Assembly: GCA_902795625.1 (NCBI GenBank)
Contig: CADBLW010000217.1
Coordinates: 1-10,466 of the forward strand
Direction: 5' to 3'
Source: an uncultured Lachnospiraceae bacterium
GTDB taxonomy: Bacteria > Bacillota > Clostridia > Lachnospirales > Lachnospiraceae
Length of the DNA: 10,466 bases
Shown: in pieces, positions 1 through 6,849 of the stretch
Layout of the letters: every line of letters begins with the position of its first letter
Numbering within the stretch: position 1 is the first letter of the stretch
Translations under genes and position numbers: made by a program
The notes under the pieces: model-generated
The model's database searches: none
The model's input: the letters and a program-made list of their open reading frames with translations, nothing else
Told to the model about the DNA's origin: nothing

Positions 1-1483
1 AGGAAGGTTTGTCCGCTCCTGCAGGATAGTAGCGGATTGTAAGCTCGTAATCAAGACTGTTGTCGTAAGGATCGCCCGGCGCGCTCAGCGTCTTGTCGGG
101 ATCGAGTCCGCAAACCTCAAGCTTTTCGCCGGTCTCTGAGGTAAACGTGTCTAATACCCGGCACCTGCTTTCATCCAGCAGCAGATTCAGGCCGGATCCT
201 GTCAGATACAGCTGAACATCCGCCTCAACATCGGTAAACCGCACATCGGCACGCAGCTCGAGCTCCTCGTCGAGGACACGCTGCGAACTGTAGACGCCGT
301 CGGTAACACGGGCCGCAAAATTGCGGATTGTCGTCTCCTCCCCCTTGGCCAGCTGGTTCATCGAATCATAGATATCCAGCACAGTGTTGCCGAAAACCTC
401 CCACGGTTTCGCGGCAAGATTGATGTCCCAGTAATTCGTTCCGATATCAACGAAGAGAGAATTAACCTTCGGCCATTCCGTCGTGTCCTGCTTATCATAC
501 TCCAGGGTAAACAGCTGCCGCAGTTCACCGGGCCTTCTCGAGGCATAGAATTGTTCCCACACCTTATAGTGTTCACACCATTCTTCCTCAAAGCCCCCGA
601 TCACCTCGCGATACGAAAACGAAGTTACGGATTTTTTCACCGTAAGCGGATCATACACGTCCGCATTTTCACCGCTGTTCGTGTAGTACACTTCAAACGA
701 AACGGAATCCTTGGTTTCGGCCCCGGCAGCTTCCGCTCCGAGATTATTGCTCTCGTAAAGGACCACGTACTTTTTGCTCATGTCAGCCGCGATCAGCCAT
801 CCGCTGACCGTGTATGCCTTCATCGTGTGTCCCTGTCCGAAATAATCGTCATAGACGGCCGCGTGGGAGTAAACCTCCAAACGACCGTAGTTCCCGCAGT
901 CAACGGTATACTCCAGTTCTTCTGTAGCAAAGCTGGCCGTCGAATAACCAATCGAACCGCTTTGATATTCCTGCTGCAGTGTATTCTCCAGCGCACGGAT
1001 CCGCTCCGCGCTGTCCGCCTCCCACTGTTCGCGGTTTTGTTTCGTGTACGACTCCGAATCAAACACGCTCTCTGACGCGCCGTCCTGCACACGGTTGATC
1101 TCAATGCGGGCCATACGCCGCGTATCAACGGCTTCCTTGTCCGGCGTCACAATGATATCATACTGTGAATTATCGACGACGTAAGGCGTCGGTGTCACTT
1201 CCTCTGTCGGCGTAACCTCTGCCGTCGGCGTCACTTCCGTTGTCGGCGTTGCTTCTGCCGTCGGCGTCGCTTCCGGTGTCAGTGTTGCAGTCGGCGTCGG
1301 TGTCCCCACGGTCACTTCGAAGGTCGGTGTAGGCGTTGCCTGCTTCTCTCCCGGCGTTGTCTCCGACGTTTTCTTTTTACCGGAGTCGTCGTCATCCCCC
1401 GAATTCCCGCTGCACGCAGCAAGCATGGCCGTCATGCAGACGATCAGGATCAGACTCAGGATCCTTCTTACTGCCTTATTCAT
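1..1483 (-). CDS. Surface lipoprotein with Thr-Pro repeat stalk, function unknown (3' end outside window)
   Basis: The frame is open from ATG at 1483 to the left window edge (494 codons, no stop), so the C terminus is missing. Residues 1-24 form a lipoprotein signal peptide: basic MNKAVRR, a hydrophobic stretch, then lipobox LAAC with Cys24 as the predicted lipidated residue. An acidic/lysine patch (DDDD, KKK) follows, then a Thr-Pro-rich linker at about 44-100 that probably spaces the protein from the membrane through the wall. The rest, from about 101, is a mixed polar region rich in aromatic residues and Glu/Asp, with four scattered Cys. I recognise no family and assign no function. The start is supported by the signal peptide, by a G6 tract seven bases upstream and by a strong promoter at 1537-1565. 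It lies downstream of the ABC operon but behind a terminator, so it is a separate transcription unit. Confidence 0.85.
   Translation of the reverse strand, partial: MNKAVRRILSLILIVCMTAMLAACSGNSGDDDDSGKKKTSETTPGEKQATPTPTFEVTVGTPTPTATLTPEATPTAEATPTTEVTPTAEVTPTEEVTPTPYVVDNSQYDIIVTPDKEAVDTRRMARIEINRVQDGASESVFDSESYTKQNREQWEADSAERIRALENTLQQEYQSGSIGYSTASFATEELEYTVDCGNYGRLEVYSHAAVYDDYFGQGHTMKAYTVSGWLIAADMSKKYVVLYESNNLGAEAAGAETKDSVSFEVYYTNSGENADVYDPLTVKKSVTSFSYREVIGGFEEEWCEHYKVWEQFYASRRPGELRQLFTLEYDKQDTTEWPKVNSLFVDIGTNYWDINLAAKPWEVFGNTVLDIYDSMNQLAKGEETTIRNFAARVTDGVYSSQRVLDEELELRADVRFTDVEADVQLYLTGSGLNLLLDESRCRVLDTFTSETGEKLEVCGLDPDKTLSAPGDPYDNSLDYELTIRYYPAGADKPS
1196..1267 (-). repeat. 18-bp tandem repeat encoding TPT-x-E-[AV] units
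   Basis: Four consecutive in-frame 18-bp units encode TPTAEA, TPTTEV, TPTAEV and TPTEEV (residues 73-96 of the lipoprotein). Less regular TP copies continue on both sides, over residues about 44-100. Such Thr-Pro arrays are common stalks in Clostridia surface lipoproteins. Copy number is likely to vary between strains because the DNA units are near-identical. Confidence 0.85.
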
Positions 1484-1490
1484 ACAAAAT

Positions 1491-1496
1491 CCCCCC
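1491..1496 (-). promoter_or_regulatory. Unusual G6 ribosome binding site of the lipoprotein gene
   Basis: Six G residues lie seven bases before the ATG at 1483. This is not a classic AGGAGG, but it can pair with the anti-Shine-Dalgarno through G-C and G-U pairs. It supports the chosen start. Confidence 0.6.
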
Positions 1497-1506
1497 AATT
1501 ATTCAT

Positions 1507-1525
1507 TGCATTTTCGAAAAATGCA
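1507..1525 (-). promoter_or_regulatory. Dyad in the 5' leader of the lipoprotein gene
   Basis: An inverted repeat has 8-bp perfect arms TGCATTTT / AAAATGCA around a 3-base centre and contains the 10-bp palindrome TTTTCGAAAA. It starts a few bases after the expected transcription start of the promoter at 1537-1565. It could be an operator or a 5' stem-loop that protects the mRNA; the sequence does not decide between these. Confidence 0.5.
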
Positions 1526-1536
1526 GTATTTCCGTA

Positions 1537-1565
1537 ATTGTACCAAAGCGGAACTTTGGTGTCAA
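1537..1565 (-). promoter_or_regulatory. Consensus sigma-A promoter of the lipoprotein gene, with dyad in the spacer
   Basis: On the minus strand there is TTGACA, a 17-bp spacer and TACAAT, which matches the housekeeping consensus except for one base in the -10 box. The spacer is largely a dyad (ACCAAAG-N5-CTTTGGT, 1542-1560) that also touches the -10 box, a typical place for a repressor operator. The AT-rich DNA upstream of the -35 box could act as an UP element. Confidence 0.85.
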
Positions 1566-1570
1566 TATAT

Positions 1571-1591
1571 TTTACCCTTTGTTGTGGTAAA
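1571..1591. promoter_or_regulatory. Dyad just upstream of the lipoprotein -35 box
   Basis: TTTACC-N9-GGTAAA is an inverted repeat with 6-bp arms that begins five bases upstream of the -35 hexamer. It is a candidate regulator site, but arms this short can occur by chance. Confidence 0.3.
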
Positions 1592-1610
1592 TTTAATAAC
1601 TTAATTGCAC

Positions 1611-1650
1611 AAAAAACCGGTGGGGATCCTGTTCCGGCAATCCCCACCGG
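1611..1650 (-). terminator. Rho-independent terminator of the ABC exporter operon
   Basis: The stem has perfect 10-bp GC-rich arms (1641-1650 and 1617-1626) around a 14-base loop and is followed on the minus strand by six T residues (1616-1611). It lies 43 bp after the stop codon of the second ABC gene and ahead of the lipoprotein promoter, so it separates the two units. Confidence 0.9.
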
Positions 1651-1655
1651 CCTGT

Positions 1656-1716
1656 TTTTGTTATGCAGTTTCGTACTGTCCGCCTTGTTTTGTTATGCGG
1701 TTTCGTACCGTCCGGC
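1656..1716. repeat. Imperfect 32-bp-period direct repeat duplicating the ABC gene 3' end
   Basis: Positions 1656-1684 and 1688-1716 match at 26 of 29 bases. The right-hand copy is the last codons and TAA stop of the ABC gene (…GRYETA-stop). The left-hand copy lies beyond the stop and carries a second out-of-frame version of the same sequence, including its TAA. The period of 32 is not a multiple of three. It looks like an old tandem duplication, or slippage, just before the terminator. Confidence 0.75.
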
Positions 1717-3492
1717 CTGCACGCGCCACATCTCCGCGTAACGTCCGTTCTGCGCGAGAAGGCTCTCGTGCGTTCCCTCCTCAACGATGCGGCCGTTCTC
1801 CAGCATCAGGATGCGGTCCGCGTCGCGCGTCGTCGAGAGACGATGCGAGATGTAGAACACGGTCTTGCCCTTGGCTGCCCGTTTCATCGCTCGGTTCAGC
1901 TCGTACTCCGCGATCGGATCAAGTGCGCTGGAAGGCTCGTCCATGATCAGGATATCCGCGTTCTTGTAGAATGCGCGGGAAATCGCGATCTTCTGGCTCT
2001 CGCCGCCGGAGAAGTTGACACCCTCCCGGTCGAACTCCGTCGTCACCTGCGTCTCGATGCCCTTCGGCAGTGTCCTAAGCCGCTCCCCGAAGCCTGCCTC
2101 CGTGAGCGCCTTCACGACGCGCTCCTCCTTCGACTGGCCCGTGGCAGTGTAGGCCGTGCCCATGATGACATTTTCCGCGAGAGTCGCTCCGTACATCTGG
2201 TAATCCTGGAAGACGACTCCGATGCGCCGGCGATACTTCTCCGGCAGATAGTCTCGAATGTCCTCTCCGTGGTAGCGGATCTCGCCTGCGGTCGGATCGT
2301 AGAGACGCATCAGCAGTTTGATCAGTGTCGTCTTGCCGGCACCGTTGTAACCGACAATGGCAATGTGCTCGCCCGGTTTCACGGTGAGGTTGATATTGTG
2401 AAGCGTATCCTCCATGTCCTCGCGGTAGCGGAAACTCACATCGTACAGCGCAAGTTCGCCGTTGCCCTCGGGAACGTCCGTGCCCTCGCCGAGACGGATC
2501 TTCGGCTCGTATGCGAGAAATGCGCGGATCTTGTCGACGTAGAGGCTGTTCTCCTGTGCCTGCGGAAAAATGTCAGCGAGGTCCGCGAAGCTCCTGCGGA
2601 GACTTCCGGTCCGGTTGAACAAAACCACAGCGTCACTGTAAGGGATCGTGTGGAGCACCGCAGCCTGGTAGACAAGGTAGGAGATGTATAAGCCGTCCAT
2701 AATAAAGTCGGAAGCCAGATAGTTGCGCGCAAACCCGAGCAGCGTACGTTTCACGCCGACTTTCTTCTGCTCTGCGCGGATCGCATCATCGGCCTCGGCA
2801 AATTCCTCCTCAAGCTGATCGCCGACCGCCGGATGAAGACGAAGCTCTTTCGCGTAGTCGTTCAGATAGAACACACGGCTCACGTAGTTGCGCTTCCGCT
2901 CCAACGGATTGACACTGAGCCGCACGCGGTAATTCAGCTTGTTCAGCACGCGCGAGATCAGGAACCGAAGCACGAACGACGCAAGCACGAACAGAATACC
3001 CACCCAGTTTGTCACGAGGTAGAACACACCGGTCGTGAACAGGATCGTAAGCGCCTGCATGATACGGTTGCACATGGTGAGGAACCGGTCGATGGAGCTT
3101 TCCGCCTCTGCGACCGCAAGCACGAAATCATTGTAGTACTTCGTGTCATCGTAGCACGACAGGTCCAGCTCCGCAGCCTTCTGATACATCTGCTCCTTCA
3201 ACGCCTTGTACAGCTTCGGCTTCGCCCGGAACGACCATCCGTGGATGAAGAACCCATCCGGCACGATCTGCGCCATGTTGATCACAAGAATGATCCCGAT
3301 GACGAGGAGCGGCTTCCAGAACGGTTCCTGGTACTCCGCGCAGCGAAGCACGTATCGGATCCCGAGCACATGCTCGAGGAAAATGATCCCCTGGTACCGG
3401 AACGCATCGTACAGAAAATAGATCATATAGCCCGGGCAGGTCCGAAAACAGAGTTTCCACAGGAATACCTGATTTTTCCAAACATGTCTCAT
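1693..3492 (-). CDS. ABC exporter half-transporter (membrane domain fused to ATPase), second subunit
   Basis: This 599-residue protein has an N-terminal membrane domain of about residues 15-320 with several hydrophobic helices, followed by a nucleotide-binding domain. ATPase motifs are complete: Walker A GYNGAGKT with Lys387, Q-loop in VFQD, signature FSGGE (494-498; Glu replaces the usual Gln), Walker B ILIMDEP with Glu519, D-loop SALD and switch His550. The fold is that of type IV exporters, which move peptides, lipids or drugs out of the cell. The substrate cannot be read from the sequence. The start overlaps the upstream ABC gene as ATGA and has a perfect AAGGAGGT eight bases upstream, which implies translational coupling and equal amounts of the two subunits. 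It probably forms a heterodimer with that neighbour. Relatives include peptide and lantibiotic exporters, but no precursor peptide gene is visible here. Confidence 0.93.
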   Translation of the reverse strand: MRHVWKNQVFLWKLCFRTCPGYMIYFLYDAFRYQGIIFLEHVLGIRYVLRCAEYQEPFWKPLLVIGIILVINMAQIVPDGFFIHGWSFRAKPKLYKALKEQMYQKAAELDLSCYDDTKYYNDFVLAVAEAESSIDRFLTMCNRIMQALTILFTTGVFYLVTNWVGILFVLASFVLRFLISRVLNKLNYRVRLSVNPLERKRNYVSRVFYLNDYAKELRLHPAVGDQLEEEFAEADDAIRAEQKKVGVKRTLLGFARNYLASDFIMDGLYISYLVYQAAVLHTIPYSDAVVLFNRTGSLRRSFADLADIFPQAQENSLYVDKIRAFLAYEPKIRLGEGTDVPEGNGELALYDVSFRYREDMEDTLHNINLTVKPGEHIAIVGYNGAGKTTLIKLLMRLYDPTAGEIRYHGEDIRDYLPEKYRRRIGVVFQDYQMYGATLAENVIMGTAYTATGQSKEERVVKALTEAGFGERLRTLPKGIETQVTTEFDREGVNFSGGESQKIAISRAFYKNADILIMDEPSSALDPIAEYELNRAMKRAAKGKTVFYISHRLSTTRDADRILMLENGRIVEEGTHESLLAQNGRYAEMWRVQAGRYETA

Positions 3493-5357
3493 GCGGAAGC
3501 ACCTCCTTCCGTGATGGCAAGGTAGTTCTTCGCCTGTTTCTCATACATGTCGGCGTAGATGCCGCCCTGCTCCATCAGGCTGCAATGCGTCCCCGCCTCC
3601 TTCACGGTACCGTCAGAGAGAAGGTATACCCAGTCGGCGTTCTGCACGGAGCTTAACCGGTGTGAGATGAACACCAGCGTATTGTCCCGGCAGGTCTCGT
3701 AGATGTTGTCGAACAGCGTTGCCTCCGCGATCGGATCGAGCGCACTCGAAGGCTCGTCAAAAACCTTGAACGGACAACGGCGGACAAATGCGCGAGCAAC
3801 TACGATCTTCTGGAATTCGCCGCCCGAGAGCACTGCGCCCTCGTCGTCGAACTCGTGCGTCAATATCGTGTCCGTCCCCTTCGGAAGCGTCATGACCTTA
3901 TCGTACGCGCCCGCCAGCCGTAACGCCTCGACGACGCGTGCATCGCGCTCCTCCGGCGATGCCGGAACCATCTTGCCCGAACCGTCATCCGACCACACAG
4001 TCTCTCCCATGAGAACGTTGTCTGTCACGGTCATCGAGAACATGCGGTGATCCTGGAACGCGGTCGCGAACAGCGCGCGATATTTCTTAAGGTCATACTC
4101 GCGGATGTCGCGTCCGTTCAGGAGGATTGAGCCCTCCGTCGGGTCATAGAACCGCAGCAGCAGTTTGATCAATGTCGTCTTGCCTGCGCCGTTGTGCCCC
4201 ACGATCGCGTAGGTCTTACCTCCGCGGAACTCCATTGAAAGATGTGAGATGACCTCCTTATCCTTATAGGAAAATGAAACGTCCTTAAACTCAATCGAAC
4301 GGATCTCCGTGCCGGGGTCGTCTCCTGTGGAATCCTCGGGGATGCGCTCCTTATACTCAAGGAAGCCGCGCAGGTATTCGATAAACAAACCGTTTCGAAA
4401 CAGCTGGGTCAGCGCTTCGGTGAAACCGATCAGGATCCACGTGGTTGACACCATCATGCTCGTGATGACCGAAAGCTCTGCCAGGGTCATCGAGTGGCTG
4501 ACTACGGTCCGGTACGCGCCGTAGATCAGGAGCCCCTCAAAGATCAGCGTAAACGTGAACGTCACATACAGCCAGTGCAGCACCATCGCTCTCTTCGTGT
4601 ACTTCTTCGTCACGTCCGAAACGCCCTGTATGGCATCCTTGTACTGCTGTTTCATGACCTTGAAAACACCCGTAAGGCGTATCTCTTTTGCATAATCCGG
4701 AAGGTACATCACACGGTTGACATATGCGATACGTCGGTTATGCGGCGCCATATCCTTGTTGCGCTCATAATCGATCCGGCTTATTCTCCGGTTAAAAACA
4801 AAATTGCCTATAACCGGGAAAATGATGAAAAGCACTGATACTTTGTCCACCTGATACATGAAGACAAACGCGCACACACTGGCAACCGCACCGAACATTG
4901 TCTTGAACAGTGCCTCCGCAGTTCCGATCAGGCGGTTATCCGCCTGCTCCATCGCCAGTGTATATTTGTCGTAGAAATCACTGTCCTCGAAGCAGGAAAG
5001 CTCCACATTTCGGGACTTACGAAACAATCTTCGGTACAGCCCCTTGTTGACCGCTGTCCGGTCCACGGGAAGAATTGCTCCGTCAAACATGTTCTCATAG
5101 ACGGTCATGCTCCCGTACACAATGACAACGATCACGATGTAGGTCATGATCCTGCGGAAGCTGTCACCCGCATCCATGGCGCTGATGATGTGCCTCATGA
5201 AGAATGCGCTGTAGAACAGCCATTCGAAGTACCCAAGGAACCGCATCACGCCCTGGTGGATCACGAGAGACGGGCAGATCTGCCACAACAGCCGCAGCGC
5301 GTAAAAGTTGTTCGCGATCGCCCGTGACCGCTTGATTTTTCCGTCTTTCTCAGCCAT
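3489..5357 (-). CDS. ABC exporter half-transporter (membrane domain fused to ATPase), first subunit
   Basis: This 622-residue protein has the same layout as its downstream neighbour: a membrane domain at about 30-330, then an ATPase domain. Motifs are Walker A GHNGAGKT with Lys393, Q-loop AFQD, signature LSGGE (510-514), Walker B FKVFDEP with Glu535, D-loop SALD and His566. Both subunits keep the catalytic Glu and His, so neither ATP site looks degenerate in the way many heterodimeric exporters are. I chose ATG 5357 (MAEKDGK) because GGGGAG lies five bases upstream and a consensus promoter lies just before it. The frame stays open upstream to 6023, but that extension runs antisense through the yccF and hydrolase genes and past the promoter. 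The gene ends in TGA overlapping the ATG of the next gene. Confidence 0.93.
   Translation of the reverse strand: MAEKDGKIKRSRAIANNFYALRLLWQICPSLVIHQGVMRFLGYFEWLFYSAFFMRHIISAMDAGDSFRRIMTYIVIVVIVYGSMTVYENMFDGAILPVDRTAVNKGLYRRLFRKSRNVELSCFEDSDFYDKYTLAMEQADNRLIGTAEALFKTMFGAVASVCAFVFMYQVDKVSVLFIIFPVIGNFVFNRRISRIDYERNKDMAPHNRRIAYVNRVMYLPDYAKEIRLTGVFKVMKQQYKDAIQGVSDVTKKYTKRAMVLHWLYVTFTFTLIFEGLLIYGAYRTVVSHSMTLAELSVITSMMVSTTWILIGFTEALTQLFRNGLFIEYLRGFLEYKERIPEDSTGDDPGTEIRSIEFKDVSFSYKDKEVISHLSMEFRGGKTYAIVGHNGAGKTTLIKLLLRFYDPTEGSILLNGRDIREYDLKKYRALFATAFQDHRMFSMTVTDNVLMGETVWSDDGSGKMVPASPEERDARVVEALRLAGAYDKVMTLPKGTDTILTHEFDDEGAVLSGGEFQKIVVARAFVRRCPFKVFDEPSSALDPIAEATLFDNIYETCRDNTLVFISHRLSSVQNADWVYLLSDGTVKEAGTHCSLMEQGGIYADMYEKQAKNYLAITEGGASA
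3501..3508 (-). promoter_or_regulatory. Perfect ribosome binding site inside the upstream ABC gene
   Basis: AAGGAGGT lies eight bases before the ATG at 3492 and is embedded in the last codons of the first ABC gene. It fixes the start of the second subunit and allows both re-initiation at ATGA and independent initiation. Confidence 0.85.
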
Positions 5358-5362
5358 ATTAT

Positions 5363-5368
5363 CTCCCC
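5363..5368 (-). promoter_or_regulatory. Ribosome binding site deciding the start of the first ABC gene
   Basis: GGGGAG lies five bases upstream of ATG 5357. It supports this start over the much longer open frame that continues upstream. Confidence 0.8.
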
Positions 5369-5380
5369 TTTCGTTCTCAA

Positions 5381-5388
5381 TTTCGAAA
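5381..5388. promoter_or_regulatory. TTTCGAAA palindrome in the ABC operon leader
   Basis: This 8-bp palindrome is part of TTTCGAAAAA, a ten-base string also present in the leader of the lipoprotein gene at almost the same distance from the -10 box. It is a candidate shared operator; the evidence is weak because the motif is short and AT-rich. Confidence 0.3.
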
Positions 5389-5403
5389 AAATATAATAGG
5401 CCG

Positions 5404-5432
5404 ATTGTACTCCCGCTTCCCCTCATTGTCAA
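5404..5432 (-). promoter_or_regulatory. Consensus sigma-A promoter of the ABC exporter operon
   Basis: The minus strand carries TTGACA, a 17-bp spacer and TACAAT. The hexamers and spacing are identical to those of the lipoprotein promoter at 1537-1565. The expected transcription start near 5397 gives a leader of about 40 bases before ATG 5357. Confidence 0.9.
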
Positions 5433-5486
5433 CACCCTTTTTTCGGAAACTATCATCCTGCGGATAACAGATTTTTCGGGTATTGC

Positions 5487-5515
5487 TTGACGCGGAAGGA
5501 ACTTGCGTTTACACT
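5487..5515 (+). promoter_or_regulatory. Sigma-A-type promoter of the yccF-hydrolase unit
   Basis: The plus strand carries TTGACG, a 17-bp spacer and TACACT: one mismatch to consensus in the -35 box and two in the -10 box. Its -35 box is 54 bp from the -35 box of the divergent ABC promoter, so the two promoters are back to back and share the DNA between them. The expected transcript start near 5522 leaves a leader of about 55 bases. Confidence 0.75.
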
Positions 5516-5577
5516 GTACCTGTGAGGATGCGAATGCTGTTCTCTTCGCTCCGAATAAGACGTGATGGGAGGTTTCT

Positions 5578-5940
5578 ATGAGTCTTCTCGGCAATATCAT
5601 CTGGCTGATCTTCGGCGGCTTCTTGTCCGCGCTCGGTTTCTTCTTCCTCGGATGTCTCTGGTGTTGCACCGTCATCGGTATTCCGATCGGTCTGCAATGT
5701 TTCAAATTCGCAAAACTCTCCCTTGCCCCGTTCGGCAAGGAGGTACGGTTCGGCGGGGGCGCCGGAAAACTGTTGCTCAACATCCTGTGGCTGATGTTCG
5801 GCGGTCTTGAGATGGCAGCGGCGACTGCAGCATTCGGGCTTATAATGTGCATCTCGATCGTCGGCATTCCGTTCGGGCTGCAGTTCTTCAAGCTCGCAAA
5901 ACTCTCTCTGATGCCGCTCGGCGCTAAGGTGATCGGATAA
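5578..5940 (+). CDS. yccF: YccF-family small membrane protein (tandem YccF domains)
   Basis: This 120-residue, very hydrophobic protein is made of two copies of the YccF domain. Copy 1 is about residues 4-56 and copy 2 about 66-118, with an exact 62-residue offset: Asn6/Asn68, Gly34/Gly96, Pro36/Pro98 and Lys43/Lys105. Each copy has N-[IL]-x-W-L-x-FGG, then [IV]GIP[IF]GLQ, FK[FL]AKLSL and a proline-glycine end, which is the family pattern. YccF proteins are inner-membrane proteins of unknown biochemical role; E. coli YccF is slightly longer. The start is supported by GGGAGG five bases upstream. The gene ends in a double stop (TAA TAA), and 27 bases separate it from the hydrolase gene, so the two are probably co-transcribed. 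Confidence 0.9.
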   Translation: MSLLGNIIWLIFGGFLSALGFFFLGCLWCCTVIGIPIGLQCFKFAKLSLAPFGKEVRFGGGAGKLLLNILWLMFGGLEMAAATAAFGLIMCISIVGIPFGLQFFKLAKLSLMPLGAKVIG

Positions 5941-5954
5941 TAACACTTCAAAAC

Positions 5955-5960
5955 GGAGGA
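5955..5960 (+). promoter_or_regulatory. Ribosome binding site of the hydrolase gene
   Basis: GGAGGA lies seven bases before ATG 5968, within the short gap after yccF. There is no promoter in the gap, which supports a two-gene transcript. Confidence 0.75.
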
Positions 5961-5967
5961 CACAATT

Positions 5968-6849
5968 ATGGCTGAGAGAAAGCCCTGGTACGACGAGATC
6001 CCTGAGGGAGATTTCATATCCAACGCGCCGACCTACGAGGTCGGACGCCTGTTTCCGCGGTTTCATTCCGCCAAATTCACCTTTGGCGACACAACTCTGA
6101 AATACTACTGGTTCGATCCGCGCGAGTACGGGTTTGAGGACAACGGCAAGCTGCCTCTTCTCACGTTCCTGCACGGAAAGAGCAACGCCCTCGTCGGCGA
6201 CATCTGCATCAATTACACGGGTGCCGAGCTGTACGCTTCCGACCTCTACCAGCAGGCCATGGGCGGCGCTTTCATCCTGATCCCCATCGCCAACGAGTAC
6301 ATCGATGAGCAGAACCGCTGTATGGGCACATGGCAGCCGAGCTACTTAGAGTCCGCCCATGCGCTGATCCTGAACTTCATCGCGGAGCATACCGGCGGCG
6401 TCGGCAAGCGCATCCTTCTCGGCAACTCCGCGGGAGCAACGTTCGTACTTCGTCTGATGGACAACTACATGGACGATTTCGACGTCGTGATGCCTGTCGG
6501 CAGCGCCTCGCTTCCGGAGGACGCGGTGCTGGATCAGTATGAGGAGAAGGGAAAAATCCTCGTCTTCACCATGGGCAGACGCGATGAGTTCCACCCCTTC
6601 GAGGAAGAGGTCGGTCCGCGCCTTGCAAAACTTCAGTCAATGAAGCACTGCCTGATCCTGACGCCGGACTGGGTGCGCAACGGTGACCACGGCATCGCCT
6701 CCATCGGCGCCGACACGTTTGAGATGGGCCAGCACTGCATGATGAACGCCGTACAGTGCAATCTCATGTTTGACGACGGCACTCCGATGATCCCGGAACT
6801 GCCGCGCGGCGTCACCGGATGGATCTCCGATCTGGTCAACGGAAAATGA
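5968..6849 (+). CDS. Alpha/beta hydrolase fold protein, probable cytoplasmic esterase
   Basis: This 293-residue protein has the alpha/beta hydrolase pattern. The strand LPLLTFLHGKSNA carries the His69-Gly70 oxyanion-hole motif. The nucleophile elbow is GNSAG with Ser154, the acid is probably Asp206 in GRRDEF, and the catalytic His is His241 in NGDHG. Order and spacing fit a complete Ser-Asp-His triad. There is no signal peptide and no membrane segment, so it should act in the cytoplasm. The substrate is unknown: carboxyl ester, thioester or acyl-peptide are all possible from sequence alone. About 60 N-terminal residues precede the first clear core strand, including an aromatic-rich KYYWFDPREYGF segment that may be a family-specific N-terminal domain. 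It follows yccF in the same unit. After its stop there is no strong plus-strand terminator until the bidirectional hairpin at 6953-6981. Confidence 0.85.
   Translation: MAERKPWYDEIPEGDFISNAPTYEVGRLFPRFHSAKFTFGDTTLKYYWFDPREYGFEDNGKLPLLTFLHGKSNALVGDICINYTGAELYASDLYQQAMGGAFILIPIANEYIDEQNRCMGTWQPSYLESAHALILNFIAEHTGGVGKRILLGNSAGATFVLRLMDNYMDDFDVVMPVGSASLPEDAVLDQYEEKGKILVFTMGRRDEFHPFEEEVGPRLAKLQSMKHCLILTPDWVRNGDHGIASIGADTFEMGQHCMMNAVQCNLMFDDGTPMIPELPRGVTGWISDLVNGK

Noticed and set aside
11..21. GTCCGCTCCTG at the left edge also present in the terminator at 6972-6982
   Set aside because: An exact 11-base match is expected several times by chance in 10 kb, and the left copy lies inside a coding region.
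551..1128. Open frames at 551-1075 (plus) and 820-1128 (minus)
   Set aside because: Both overlap the lipoprotein gene, which has a signal peptide, ribosome binding site, promoter and a continuous open frame to the window edge.
1189..1335. Short regular repeats resembling a CRISPR array
   Set aside because: The units are contiguous, in frame and encode a Thr-Pro stalk; there are no unique spacers.
1663..3525. Plus-strand open frames opposite the second ABC gene (1663-2691 and 2833-3525)
   Set aside because: They lie antisense to a gene with all expected ATPase motifs and have compositions typical of antisense translation.
5358..6023. N-terminal extension of the first ABC gene (open frame back to an ATG at 6023)
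   Set aside because: It runs antisense through yccF and the start of the hydrolase gene, crosses a consensus promoter for the ABC operon, and has no transporter-like sequence. ATG 5357 has a good ribosome binding site.
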